Notes: generated from the sequence alone by a model not told the origin. Counted from the first letter of the stretch, positions 1 through 8,867 are shown. The stretch: 64,000 nt of DNA from RGIG5612 sp045601405 (GCA_045601405.1 JAZRZO010000084.1:1-64000), one strand, 5' to 3'. Numbers and translations: made by a program.

Positions 1-2
1 CG

Positions 3-1286
3 CTCAAAAGCGGCAAGGATTATCTGATAGTAAGTCAAAGAGAAAACGGAAGCGCGTTCATGCTCCAGAAAGGCGGAGAAGGAACGCAGGCAGCAGCCGT
101 AACGATAGCAGACGGCAAGATAGTGACTGACGATGCGAACAGCATCTGGACGATATCAGGAGATGCGAGCGGGTTCTTTATGCTGAACGACGGAAGCTAC
201 CTGACATATAATCTTGGCGTATCAGAACAGGATGAGCACAAGTGGAACATCGCTGACGGCGTACTGAAGTATGATAACTACTACCTTGTAAAATACAACG
301 GAGCATTTATCTTCGATCTGTACGCAACGGGAACCGATATCGTGTTCTTTGTAGAGGATGAGGGCAGCGAGCCGGAGCCGGAAACCCACACAGTAATATG
401 GAAGAACTACGACGGGACAGTCCTTGAGACAGATACCGTTCCGTATGGAGCAACACCTGTTTATGACGGAGCAACACCAGAGAAGGCGGCAACGGACGCA
501 GCAACATACACATTCACAGGCTGGGATCCTGAAGTAGTGGCAGTAACAGCAGATGCAATCTACACGGCAGTATTTGCAGAGACAGCAAAGACCTATACAC
601 TTACATATGCATATGAAGGGGAAGTGCCTGCCGGAGCGCCTGCAGCACCGGAAGCAAAAGCTTACGAGGTTGGTGCGGCGATCACGCCTGCAGCAGTACC
701 GTCTGTGGATGGATACAGCTTCAGCGGCTGGACCGGTGAGCCTGCAGTAATGCCGGCAGCGGATGCAACAGTAAGGGGAAGCTGGACAAAGATCACTCCG
801 CCGGAGCAGGGATCCTACATCGTGACCAAAGGCAACGACGCAGTATGGACAAAAGGAAGCACAGAAGGAGTTGAGATCATAGCTGTTCGTGAAGGAACTG
901 ACGATTCGTTTGATCACTTTGCAAAAGTATTAGTAGACGGAAAAGAATTAGTTCCCGGTAAGGACTACAGCGTTCATAAGGGAAGCACAGTTATCGACTT
1001 CAGCCCTGAATTCCTTGAGACCCTGGCTGTTGGCGGACACAAGGTAAATATCGTGTTTGATAACGGAGCAGTGGAAACAAATCTTACTGTGAAAGAAAAC
1101 GGCGGAAATGTTACACCTGATGTTAAGCCAGATGTTAAACCTGACAGCAATAAACCGCAGGATAAGGCAGTTAAGACAGGCGATGACAATAATGCTATAA
1201 TGTGGCTGATCATCTTAGTAGCTGCATCAGGCATAGGCGCAGGAGCATTCTGTGCAGTAAGACGCCGCAGAGCAGACAAGAACTGA
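3..1286 (+). CDS. C-terminal part of a large sortase-type surface protein
   Basis: The frame is open from the left edge, so the start lies outside the window. The visible part has a beta-rich N-terminal stretch, then two repeat modules (about residues 125-265 of the visible part) with the FxGW pattern of InlB B-repeat/Listeria-Bacteroides repeats, then an Ig-like stretch and a Lys/Asp/Pro-rich spacer. It ends with a cell-wall sorting signal: a KTGDD motif, a hydrophobic helix (IMWLIILVAASGIGAGAF) and an RRRR tail. The motif lacks the canonical LP before xTG, as is common in Clostridia. Role inferred: wall-anchored adhesin or structural surface protein. A terminator follows. Confidence 0.85.
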   Translation, partial: LKSGKDYLIVSQRENGSAFMLQKGGEGTQAAAVTIADGKIVTDDANSIWTISGDASGFFMLNDGSYLTYNLGVSEQDEHKWNIADGVLKYDNYYLVKYNGAFIFDLYATGTDIVFFVEDEGSEPEPETHTVIWKNYDGTVLETDTVPYGATPVYDGATPEKAATDAATYTFTGWDPEVVAVTADAIYTAVFAETAKTYTLTYAYEGEVPAGAPAAPEAKAYEVGAAITPAAVPSVDGYSFSGWTGEPAVMPAADATVRGSWTKITPPEQGSYIVTKGNDAVWTKGSTEGVEIIAVREGTDDSFDHFAKVLVDGKELVPGKDYSVHKGSTVIDFSPEFLETLAVGGHKVNIVFDNGAVETNLTVKENGGNVTPDVKPDVKPDSNKPQDKAVKTGDDNNAIMWLIILVAASGIGAGAFCAVRRRRADKN

Positions 1287-1408
1287 AGGTGCAAACAGAA
1301 GGTCCTTTGGGAAAACGAAAAGAAAAGGACCGGAGGCACCGGATGAAATGCGGATAATCAACGCATGAGCAAAAGGGGTTCCCTAAGAGATCAGGGAGCC
1401 CCTTTTTT
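1287..1408 (+). terminator. Rho-independent terminator region
   Basis: GGGGTTCCCT (1375-1384) pairs with AGGGAGCCCC (1393-1402), one G-U pair, followed by six T. It ends the surface-protein transcript. Just upstream there is a second nested stem, GGTGC/GCACC enclosing GGTCCTTT/AAAGGACC (about 1287-1340), without a T tract. Confidence 0.85.
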
Positions 1409-1450
1409 ACAAGGAGTAAGCTGACATTGGAAAACAGGAGAGGACCGGAA

Positions 1451-2356
1451 ATGAAGTATGTTGTAACAGGAGCAGGGGGAACGGGCGGCATTTTAAGCGC
1501 TGCTCTTTATAAGGCAGGCTGTGATATATCGGTGATCGCCAGGGGAAAGCATCTGGAAAAGATAAAAGAAAACGGTCTGGTGATAAGAGATATACAGAGC
1601 GGTGAGGAGGAATCCTTCCGCGTCCCGGCTTTTTCGGAAGAAGAATTTTCCGGAACGGCAGATGTAATATTTGTATGTGTTAAGGGATATTCCCTGCCGC
1701 AGATAGTTCCGTTTCTTGACAGGATATCGTCAGCGGATAGCGTGATCGTCCCTGTGCTTAATATCTTCACGACAGGTGAAACCTTAAGGCGGCAGCTGCC
1801 CGGGAAGTATGTCACGGACGGGTGCATATATGTTTCGGCTAATATTGCGGAGCCGGGGGTGATACTTCAGCACAGCAGGATATTAAGGGTCATTTACGGA
1901 GCGGCCGCAGGGCAGGAGAAAAGAGCTGTGCTGGCAGACTTGAAGGAGGAGCTGGACGCGGCTGAGATAAGAGCAGTTCTTTCAGAGAATATAAGAAGGG
2001 ACTCCATGAAAAAGTTCTGCTACGTCTCTCCGGTCGGTGCGGCGGGCTTGTATTATAATGCCACGGCGGGAGATTTCAAAAAAGAAGGAGAGAAGCGGGA
2101 CATGTTCATCGGCCTGATGAAGGAGGTAGAGGCTCTGGCGGATAAGATGGGATGTCCGTTTGATACGGATGTCATTTCCTATAATCTGGATATTCTGGAT
2201 CACCAGCCTGATGAAGTCACAACCTCGCTCCAGCGTGATGTCCGGGATGGAAAGCCGTCGGAGATAAAAGGGCTTATATTTGATATTCCGGAGCTTGGCA
2301 GGGAGCATGGTATTGAAATGCCGCTGTATGCAGAGGTCACGGCGAAATTCTCGTAA
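1451..2356 (+). CDS. Ketopantoate reductase family (ApbA/PanE-like) oxidoreductase
   Basis: About 301 residues. The N-terminus carries an NADP-binding Rossmann motif (VVTGAGGTGG) and the body has the family's two-domain arrangement (N-terminal NADP domain, C-terminal helical domain from about residue 180). PanE reduces 2-dehydropantoate to pantoate in coenzyme A synthesis, but many ApbA/PanE paralogs act on other 2-keto acids and there is no pan operon here, so the substrate is open. Start: ATG 1451 behind AGGAGAGG is preferred; TTG 1427, preceded by AAGGAG, is an in-frame alternative. It stands alone between a terminator and the promoter of the next gene. Confidence 0.75.
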   Translation: MKYVVTGAGGTGGILSAALYKAGCDISVIARGKHLEKIKENGLVIRDIQSGEEESFRVPAFSEEEFSGTADVIFVCVKGYSLPQIVPFLDRISSADSVIVPVLNIFTTGETLRRQLPGKYVTDGCIYVSANIAEPGVILQHSRILRVIYGAAAGQEKRAVLADLKEELDAAEIRAVLSENIRRDSMKKFCYVSPVGAAGLYYNATAGDFKKEGEKRDMFIGLMKEVEALADKMGCPFDTDVISYNLDILDHQPDEVTTSLQRDVRDGKPSEIKGLIFDIPELGREHGIEMPLYAEVTAKFS

Positions 2357-2396
2357 GCGGCAGGCAGAAAACCTACATCAAATTCACTTTTATTGC

Positions 2397-2424
2397 TTGC
2401 GGTGAAATATGTTTATAGTATAAT
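2397..2424 (+). promoter_or_regulatory. Candidate sigma-A promoter of the flavoprotein gene
   Basis: TTGCGG (2397-2402), 16 bases, TATAAT (2419-2424). The start codon is about 70 bases downstream behind AGGAGG. Based on consensus match only. Confidence 0.5.
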
Positions 2425-2493
2425 TGTAAACATAAACTGAGGTTATTTTTAAAACGTTTTAAACCTCACAAAAATAACAGGAGGAAGTATATT

Positions 2494-3978
2494 ATGGAAA
2501 ACATGAAAACTGATGTTGTAGTAGTAGCTTGCGGTCTTTCAGGTCTTGCAGCTTCCCTGGCAGCAGCTGAGGCAGGGAAATCTGTTATCGCACTTGAAAA
2601 AAGCAATGTTACAGGCGGTGCGGCAAACATGGGTATGTCTCCGCTCGGCATTGGCACAAGGCAGCAGAAGGAAGCTAACTTCAGCATGACACCGGCGGAA
2701 GCATGGAGAAAGCACATGAACTTTATCCACTGGAACGGTGACGCAAGGCTTGTAAAAAAACATTATGAAAAGTCAGCAAGCACTATCGAATGGCTGGAAG
2801 GAATGGGCGTTCAGTTTGACCACCTTATCACAGCTTACGCGGTTAACGAAAATGAAAGGGCATATGCGACTGCATATCCCACAGCTCACTGCGTAGTACC
2901 GGAAGGCGGCGGAAAGCCCGGTCCGAGGTGCGCAGGCGCTATGATCAAAAAGATGACAGAGCACGCTAACGAGATCGGCGTAAATATCATGTTCGAAACA
3001 ACAGGCGAAAAGGTCATCATGGAAGACGGCAAGGCTGTAGGTGTTATCGCTAAGAAGGGCGATGAGGAATTTGAGATCCGCGCTGACGCGGTCATCATCT
3101 GCACAGGCGGCTTCGGTGACAATCCTGAGCTCCTTAAAGAACGCTTTGGCTTTGAGTGGGGCAAAGACCTCTTCTCATTCCGTATACCAGGAATGAAAGG
3201 TGACGGTATCCGTATGGCATGGGAGGCAGGCGCAGGCAAGTCTCACATGATGATGGAGCTTATGTATCAGTGCCCGGACAACATGACTGTCTGGGAGTTT
3301 GACGGCGGTTTCCGTCAGCCGGGACTCTGGGTAAATATGAGAGGTGAAAGATTCCTGAACGAGGATCTTGTTCCTAACTCAACATTCACAGGAAACGCTA
3401 TCCTTCAGCAGCCGAAGAACGTTGGTATCTCTATCATGGACAGCAAGATGGTTAAAAAATACGCTAAACGCGGTCCGGACCTTCTTGACCACGTACATGG
3501 CTATGATATGTTCGATAACTGGGATGAGGTATGCGATAATGCTATCGCCAATGGCTACAAATATTTTTACAAGGCAGATACTCTGGAAGAGCTTGCAGAA
3601 AAGATAGGCCTTCCGGTGGAAAAATTCCTGGATACGGTTGAAGAATACAATGATATGTGTGAGGCAGGCTGGGACGATTTGTTCGAGAAAGACCGCCGCT
3701 ATCTGTATCCGATGGAAAAAGGCCCGTTCTATGCTCTTGAGTTCTACGCAGGCGCATACGGAACACTCGGCGGCATCAAGGTTAACCATATGCTCGAGGT
3801 TGAAACCGAAAATGATGAGGTTATCCCCGGCTTATATTCAGCGGGAACAGACGCATGCGCTATCTATGGCGACTGCTATCCGTTCACATTTGCCGGAAAT
3901 ACGATGGCATTCTGCTTAAACAGCGGAAGAATGGCCGGAGAGAATGCAGCTGATTACAGTGACGATCTGGCTGAATGA
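2494..3978 (+). CDS. FAD-dependent oxidoreductase, fumarate reductase/3-ketosteroid dehydrogenase flavoprotein superfamily
   Basis: 494 residues. N-terminal dinucleotide-binding fold (residues 5-35, ending in a conserved acidic residue), GGAANMG loop, and C-terminal FAD-contacting segment (GGIKVN, then GLYSAGTDA and FAGNTMAFCLNSGR). This is the family of soluble fumarate, urocanate and enoate reductases and of 3-ketosteroid-1-dehydrogenase. No signal peptide, heme motifs or FMN-binding domain are present, so it is a cytosolic single-module enzyme; the electron partner and substrate cannot be read from the sequence. Oddity: the usual GxGxxG reads ACGLSG, with Ala at the first Gly. Monocistronic: own promoter, AGGAGG ribosome site, own terminator. 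Confidence 0.8.
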   Translation: MENMKTDVVVVACGLSGLAASLAAAEAGKSVIALEKSNVTGGAANMGMSPLGIGTRQQKEANFSMTPAEAWRKHMNFIHWNGDARLVKKHYEKSASTIEWLEGMGVQFDHLITAYAVNENERAYATAYPTAHCVVPEGGGKPGPRCAGAMIKKMTEHANEIGVNIMFETTGEKVIMEDGKAVGVIAKKGDEEFEIRADAVIICTGGFGDNPELLKERFGFEWGKDLFSFRIPGMKGDGIRMAWEAGAGKSHMMMELMYQCPDNMTVWEFDGGFRQPGLWVNMRGERFLNEDLVPNSTFTGNAILQQPKNVGISIMDSKMVKKYAKRGPDLLDHVHGYDMFDNWDEVCDNAIANGYKYFYKADTLEELAEKIGLPVEKFLDTVEEYNDMCEAGWDDLFEKDRRYLYPMEKGPFYALEFYAGAYGTLGGIKVNHMLEVETENDEVIPGLYSAGTDACAIYGDCYPFTFAGNTMAFCLNSGRMAGENAADYSDDLAE

Positions 3979-4008
3979 TCTTAAGGCAGATATAATATAA
4001 TCTAACAG

Positions 4009-4040
4009 ACCGGGACTGTCTTTGTACAGTCCCGGTTTTA
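4009..4040 (+). terminator. Rho-independent terminator
   Basis: ACCGGGACTGT (4009-4019) pairs perfectly with ACAGTCCCGGT (4026-4036), loop of 6, followed by a T run. Confidence 0.9.
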
Positions 4041-4085
4041 TGAAAAATGTTTTGCCGCAGAACCGATTTTTAAGCGACGAGGCAT

Positions 4086-4114
4086 TTTACAAATCAAGAT
4101 AAATAGAATACAAT
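4086..4114 (+). promoter_or_regulatory. Candidate promoter of the L,D-transpeptidase gene
   Basis: TTTACA (4086-4091), 17 bases, TACAAT (4109-4114). A TATAAT at 4160-4165 lies too close to the start codon and has no good -35 box. Confidence 0.55.
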
Positions 4115-4182
4115 TCATGTATCGCGAACATAAGAGATAAGCGCAAAGCAACCGGACTGTATAATAAGAAAGAGGTATTGAT

Positions 4183-5286
4183 TTGAGCAGAGACGAGCAA
4201 AGCTGGAATGGATCCGGAAGGACGGGCCGCACTGCCCGGGCAAGTCAGCCGTCCCGCGCGGCAAGAGAAAGAAAAAGAAAAAAACAGATGAGAGCACGCG
4301 TGGCACTGGCCATTACGGCGCTTGTTCTGTTAATTGCTATTATCGTTGTTATAGTTGTTGCATGCTCTAATAAAAAAAGAGAAGACGCCGAGGCAGCAAC
4401 AGCGCAGACCTCAACAGAAAAGACCGGTCTTGACAGGAGTGCGATCCCTAAGGAAGAGGTTGAAGCTACGTTTATACATGATGAGATCGCGCAAACGGAT
4501 GAAAATCCTGTTCAGGGGACTGATACAGATTGTACGATACGCGTTAACACAGCGCTCAATGTAACTGTTTTTTACAATGGAAACGGAGTTCCTGAAAAAG
4601 CGTTTGCCTGCTCTACCGGCCGCCGCGACGGCCATGAGACACCTGAGGGAACCTTTACCATGGGAGAGTGGATTGTTCCTCCGATGTCTGAGTGGTGCTA
4701 TATGGCGGATGGGACACAGGGTCTGTATGCATACAGGATAATAGATAATATAAACAATGATATCATGTTTCATTCGGTGCCGTACTATGAGACCGACCAC
4801 GGCACTCTGGAAATTGAGGAATATAATAAGCTGGGCGAATACGCATCCATGGGCTGTATAAGAATGGCCTGTCAGGATGTAAGATGGCTTGGCGAGCGCT
4901 GCGGTACCGGAACCACGGTTGTTATTTATTATGATGAAAATGAACAGCTTCCTCTGGCAAAGCCGGAGCCTTACCGTATCCCTCTGGAAATAGAACAGGT
5001 GCGCGGATGGGATCCCACCGATCCGGTGACCTATAATCCATGGCACACATACAGCATCGATCTTCGTGTGCCGAATAGTGTGGACGTTAAGAAGGATACC
5101 GATTATACCGTGGATCCCGTGCAGGCTGCCGTATCGGTTCATGATAATTTCGGAAATGACCTTTCCGGATATGTAACGGTGGAAGGCAGCTATGACAATT
5201 CAAAACGGGGCATATATAAGGTTCGCGTGCGGTGTGACGTGGGTCCGGCGCATGCGTATAAGGATGTTTATGTTGTAGTGGAATAA
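4183..5286 (+). CDS. Membrane-anchored L,D-transpeptidase (YkuD family)
   Basis: 367 residues, TTG start behind AAAGAGG. A basic cytosolic N-terminus (residues 1-43) is followed by one membrane helix (about 44-66), so the enzyme faces the cell wall. The YkuD domain (about 125-255) has the catalytic pattern: His197 in FHSVPY and Cys225 in SMGCIR. The family makes 3-3 peptidoglycan cross-links or attaches proteins to meso-DAP. The C-terminal 80 residues form a beta-sandwich-like domain (YTVDPVQAAVSVHDNFG onward) of the bacterial Ig-like type. Likely co-transcribed with the next gene, 21 bases downstream. Confidence 0.85.
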   Translation: MSRDEQSWNGSGRTGRTARASQPSRAARERKRKKQMRARVALAITALVLLIAIIVVIVVACSNKKREDAEAATAQTSTEKTGLDRSAIPKEEVEATFIHDEIAQTDENPVQGTDTDCTIRVNTALNVTVFYNGNGVPEKAFACSTGRRDGHETPEGTFTMGEWIVPPMSEWCYMADGTQGLYAYRIIDNINNDIMFHSVPYYETDHGTLEIEEYNKLGEYASMGCIRMACQDVRWLGERCGTGTTVVIYYDENEQLPLAKPEPYRIPLEIEQVRGWDPTDPVTYNPWHTYSIDLRVPNSVDVKKDTDYTVDPVQAAVSVHDNFGNDLSGYVTVEGSYDNSKRGIYKVRVRCDVGPAHAYKDVYVVVE

Positions 5287-5307
5287 AGCTTTAAGGAGAG
5301 GGGTTGT

Positions 5308-6450
5308 ATGAATTGTCCATATTGCGGGGCTGAAGCTAATAAAGGGAATAAATTCTGTACCTCATGCGGAAAACCGATTCCGGAAGAGACGGAACAGGTT
5401 CTTTTATGTATCGGTTGCGGCGCCAAGTTGTCTCCGGAAGACCGGTTCTGCACTGTCTGCGGCCGGGAAACCAGTGAGGTTTATATGGAAGTAGAGGATG
5501 AGGATGATGATCCGGGGTACGAGCAAGGTTCCGGAAAAAAGAAGTTTTTCACAAAGACCACGATAATAGTCGGCGCCTCTATTTTGTTTACTCTGGCGGT
5601 AATAGCAGCGATATCTATAATCTTTATCCCGAAGATCAGGAAAAACAGAGACTCGGATTCCGATACGACTCAGAAAGCTATTGAAGAGACAGAGAAGAAA
5701 ACAGAGAAGGAAACTGAGGGGGAGACTAAGTCCTCTTATGCCGATCCGGTGTCAATGAGCGCGCTTGAAAGCGTTACCGCAACCTCCATACTAAAGGAGG
5801 GGACGTTTATCTATTATGTTGATTATATCAAGGATAAGGATCTGACCACCGCATGGACTGAGGGTGCGTCTGATGATGGTATAGGCGAAGGCATTACATT
5901 TGTTTTTGATACGGAGCAGCTGATCACCGGGCTGGCCATCAACAATGGCTTTCAGAAGAGTACGGATCTCTATAATAAAAATTCCAGAGTTAAACAGCTG
6001 AAGATCATTGACGGAGACGGAAATGAGCAATATGTTGATGTCAAAGACACGCAGGAACTACAGCTTATCGATTTTAATAAGGATATAGTCTCTGACACGA
6101 TAAGTGTGTATATTGCTCAGGTTTATATAGGAAGCGCGTATAACGACACCTGTATTTCCGAGATGAGCTTCTACGGCTCATATGAGGACAGGCGGGAGAT
6201 TGAAAAGAATGGTCTTGCGCCTAAGCCGAAGAATATCCAGGAGGATCTGAGCTTCCCGAGGAATATGTATGTTAAGGTTGACGAACTGCTGGTAAGAACA
6301 GGCCCCGGAACGCAGTACCAGGCCATTTGGAAGCTGTACACGGGAGAAATGATCTGGACCTACGGCATTTCAAACGGCTGGGCACATATCTCGTGGAATG
6401 GACAGGACGCATACGTATCCGCCGATTACATATCCGATAAACGCCCCTGA
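5308..6450 (+). CDS. Double zinc-ribbon membrane protein with extracellular discoidin-like and SH3 domains
   Basis: 380 residues. Two short zinc ribbons (CPYC/CTSC at residues 3-21; CIGC/CTVC at 34-52), an acidic linker, one membrane helix (about 84-106), a Glu/Lys/Thr linker, a beta-sandwich domain (about 150-300) resembling the NADase-type glycan-binding/discoidin fold, and a C-terminal bacterial SH3 domain (about 318-378: LLVRTGPGTQYQ). Zinc ribbons are cytosolic and the SH3 and sandwich parts face the wall. Function inferred: wall-sensing or wall-binding protein. Same domain logic as the island proteins at 16-28 kb. Ribosome site AAGGAGAGGGG. Confidence 0.75.
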   Translation: MNCPYCGAEANKGNKFCTSCGKPIPEETEQVLLCIGCGAKLSPEDRFCTVCGRETSEVYMEVEDEDDDPGYEQGSGKKKFFTKTTIIVGASILFTLAVIAAISIIFIPKIRKNRDSDSDTTQKAIEETEKKTEKETEGETKSSYADPVSMSALESVTATSILKEGTFIYYVDYIKDKDLTTAWTEGASDDGIGEGITFVFDTEQLITGLAINNGFQKSTDLYNKNSRVKQLKIIDGDGNEQYVDVKDTQELQLIDFNKDIVSDTISVYIAQVYIGSAYNDTCISEMSFYGSYEDRREIEKNGLAPKPKNIQEDLSFPRNMYVKVDELLVRTGPGTQYQAIWKLYTGEMIWTYGISNGWAHISWNGQDAYVSADYISDKRP

Positions 6451-6464
6451 TAACGGGACCACAG

Positions 6465-6512
6465 CCTTCCCTCTCCGGGGGAGGCTGCTGCCGAAGGCAG
6501 ACGGATGAGGGA
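6465..6512. repeat. REP-like intergenic repeat, copy 1
   Basis: Two adjacent stem-loops: CCTCTCC-type arm with GGGGGAGG, then CTGCC-GAA-GGCAG, ending GACGGATGAGGG. A related copy lies at 51101-51154 and shares CTCCGGGGGA, GCCGAAGGC and GACGGATGA. Both lie just downstream of a stop codon. Confidence 0.6.
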
Positions 6513-6525
6513 GCGATCGCATAAT

Positions 6526-6554
6526 TTGACAAAGAAAAGCGCATAATATATAAT
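6526..6554 (+). promoter_or_regulatory. Consensus promoter of greA-lysS
   Basis: TTGACA (6526-6531), exactly 17 bases, TATAAT (6549-6554): a full match to the vegetative consensus. Confidence 0.85.
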
Positions 6555-6562
6555 TTTCCAAT

Positions 6563-6600
6563 GCTTTTTCAGGGAAACTGTCCTGAAAAAGCTAATTTTT
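6563..6600 (+). promoter_or_regulatory. Attenuator-like hairpin in the greA leader
   Basis: GCTTTTTCAGG (6563-6573) pairs perfectly with CCTGAAAAAGC (6582-6592), loop of 8, followed by TAATTTTT. It lies within about 10 bases of the expected transcription start and just before the greA ribosome site, so it could terminate transcription early. Confidence 0.6.
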
Positions 6601-6617
6601 GAAAGGTGATAGAAATA

Positions 6618-7103
6618 ATGGAAGAAAAAATAAACCTTTTGACAAAGGCAAACTACAAGAAACTCCAGGATGAACTTGAAGACCTTAAGGTCAACAAAAG
6701 AAAAGAGATCTCCCAGAAGATAAAAGAAGCAAGGGAACAGGGAGACCTTTCCGAAAATGCCGAGTATGACGCGGCAAAGGACGAGCAGAGAGATATTGAG
6801 GCGCGTATTGCAGAGCTTGAAAAGATAATCAAAAATTCCCAGATCATCGACCGCAAAAAAATTGATTTTGACAAGATACATATGGGATGCAAGGTAAAGG
6901 TCCGCGATATGAAGAGCCGCAGAGAGACATTATATCAGATCGTTGCGACAACAGAAGTAAACACCCGTGAGAAGAAGATCTCCTACGAGTCGCCCATCGG
7001 CGCAGCTCTTATGAATAAAGAAGTTGGTGATGTAGTTGAGATCGAGATACCTTCAGGGAATATAAGGTATAAGGTTCTTAATATAGAAAAAGCAGAGGTT
7101 TAA
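6618..7103 (+). CDS. greA: Transcription elongation factor GreA
   Basis: 161 residues, the usual GreA length. The N-terminal antiparallel coiled coil (residues 1-75) carries the tip motif DLSENAEYDAAK, whose acidic residues reach the RNA polymerase active site to stimulate cleavage of backtracked RNA. The C-terminal FKBP-like domain (about 80-160) ends in IPSGNIRYKVL. Start ATG 6618 is chosen over GTG 6606 because GAAAGGTG lies directly upstream. The stop overlaps the lysS start by one base (TAATG), so the two are translationally coupled. Confidence 0.97.
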   Translation: MEEKINLLTKANYKKLQDELEDLKVNKRKEISQKIKEAREQGDLSENAEYDAAKDEQRDIEARIAELEKIIKNSQIIDRKKIDFDKIHMGCKVKVRDMKSRRETLYQIVATTEVNTREKKISYESPIGAALMNKEVGDVVEIEIPSGNIRYKVLNIEKAEV

Positions 7104-8734
7104 TGATGTCGGGCAAAAACCGTAACGAACAGGGTGCACAGGATGTAAACCAGCTTCTGAAGGTGCGCAGGGAAAAGCTTGCGGCGTTTCAGGAGGCGGG
7201 AAAGGATCCGTTTGTCATAACGAAGTATGATCAGACGGACCATACCACAGACGCAAGGAGAGCCTACGAGGAGCTTGAAGCAAAGCTGCTTGAAGGAAGA
7301 GCGGAGCCGGATACTTCCGCTATGGATGAGCAGGAAGCCAGAGAGGCTAAAAAAGCTGATTACAATGAGCGCCGTGCGATCATGGACGCGCAGCCTGTCA
7401 GGGTTTCCATAGCCGGACGCATGATGTTCAAGCGCGTAATGGGAAAGGCGTCTTTCTGCAATATTCAGGATCTTCAGGGTTCTGTTCAGGTGTATGTGGC
7501 GCGTGATTCCATCGGCGAAGACTCCTATGCTCAGTTCAAAAAAGCGGATATAGGTGATATCTACGGGGTTAAGGGATATATGTTCCGCACTATGATGGGA
7601 GAGATATCCATCCACGCTGAGGAGATGACCCTGCTTTCAAAAAGCCTGCAGATACTTCCCGAAAAATATCACGGGATAACCAACACGGATCTGAGATATC
7701 GTCAGAGATATGTTGACCTTATCATGAATCCGGAGGTTAAGGACACCTTTATAAAGAGGTCTAAGACGCTTGCGGCCATCCGCCGCTATCTGGATGGACA
7801 GGGCTTTATGGAGGTGGAAACACCGATGCTGGTGTCTAATGCGGGCGGCGCTGCGGCGCGTCCGTTCGAGACGCATTTTAATGCTCTGGATGAAGACCTG
7901 AAGCTCAGGATATCGCTTGAACTGTATCTGAAAAGACTGATTGTCGGCGGAATGGAAAGGGTATATGAGATAGGACGTGTATTCCGCAACGAAGGTCTGG
8001 ATACCCGTCATAACCCGGAGTTTACTCTGATGGAACTGTATCAGGCATATACTGATTATCACGGCATGATGGAACTTACCGAAAATATGTACCGCTATGT
8101 TGCGCAGGAGGTTTTAGGCACAACCAGGTTTAAATATGGTGATGTTGAACTGGATTTCGGAAAGCCTTTTGAAGTGATGACCATGCGCGATGCGGTAAAG
8201 AAATATGCGGGCGTTGACTGGGCGGAGATTGATGCGCTTGAGGGAGAAGCCGCTCTTTCAAGAGCCAGACAGATCGCGGACGAAAAGCATGTGGAATACG
8301 AAAACCGCCATAAGGCAGGCGACATCTTAAGCCTTATCTTTGAGGAATACGCGGAGGAACATCTTCTTCAGCCTACTTTTGTCATCGACCACCCGATAGA
8401 GATATCCCCGCTTACAAAGAAGAAACCGGATGAGCCGGATTATGTGGAGCGCTTTGAGCTTTTCATCAATGGATGGGAAATGGCTAACGCATACTCCGAG
8501 CTTAACGATCCGATAGATCAGAGGGAACGTTTCAAGGTACAGGAAGAGGCGCTGGCAGCAGGCGATGAGGAGGCAAACACTACTGATGAAGACTTCCTGA
8601 ACGCTTTGGAGATAGGCATGCCACCGACAGGCGGCATCGGCTACGGAATAGACAGGCTGGTGATGCTCCTGACGGACAGCGCGGCAATAAGAGACGTACT
8701 CCTGTTCCCGACAATGAAGTCATTAGACAAGTAA
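7103..8734 (+). CDS. lysS: Lysyl-tRNA synthetase, class II
   Basis: 543 residues. An OB-fold anticodon-binding domain (about 60-190, VSIAGRMMFKRVMGKASF) precedes the class II catalytic core: motif 1 around FMEVETPML, motif 2 RVFRNEG followed by HNPEFTLMELYQAY, motif 3 GIGYGIDRLVMLL. It charges tRNA-Lys in the cytosol. Somewhat longer than most bacterial LysRS (about 490-510) because of an acidic/basic insert near residues 70-95 before the OB fold. Second gene of the greA-lysS operon. No convincing T-tract terminator follows; a weak TTTTGGA/TCCAAAA stem lies near 8755-8780. Confidence 0.97.
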   Translation: MMSGKNRNEQGAQDVNQLLKVRREKLAAFQEAGKDPFVITKYDQTDHTTDARRAYEELEAKLLEGRAEPDTSAMDEQEAREAKKADYNERRAIMDAQPVRVSIAGRMMFKRVMGKASFCNIQDLQGSVQVYVARDSIGEDSYAQFKKADIGDIYGVKGYMFRTMMGEISIHAEEMTLLSKSLQILPEKYHGITNTDLRYRQRYVDLIMNPEVKDTFIKRSKTLAAIRRYLDGQGFMEVETPMLVSNAGGAAARPFETHFNALDEDLKLRISLELYLKRLIVGGMERVYEIGRVFRNEGLDTRHNPEFTLMELYQAYTDYHGMMELTENMYRYVAQEVLGTTRFKYGDVELDFGKPFEVMTMRDAVKKYAGVDWAEIDALEGEAALSRARQIADEKHVEYENRHKAGDILSLIFEEYAEEHLLQPTFVIDHPIEISPLTKKKPDEPDYVERFELFINGWEMANAYSELNDPIDQRERFKVQEEALAAGDEEANTTDEDFLNALEIGMPPTGGIGYGIDRLVMLLTDSAAIRDVLLFPTMKSLDK

Positions 8735-8867
8735 AAGCCTTATTTTACAAGGGTTTTGGAAAGAAAATCCTCCAAAATTCGTATAAATTTGATGTTGTAT
8801 AAATAAAGTTGGCACCCTTCTCTCAAAGATTATGTATATAATAAAGAGGAACAAGGAGGTGCTAACA

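Noticed and set aside
222..917. 231-residue minus-strand ORF, extremely Cys-rich
   Set aside because: It is the antisense of the InlB-like repeats; the Cys arise from GCA-rich Ala codons read in reverse. No ribosome site.
4411..5142. 243-residue minus-strand ORF
   Set aside because: Complete shadow of the L,D-transpeptidase gene, low-complexity His/Ile composition.
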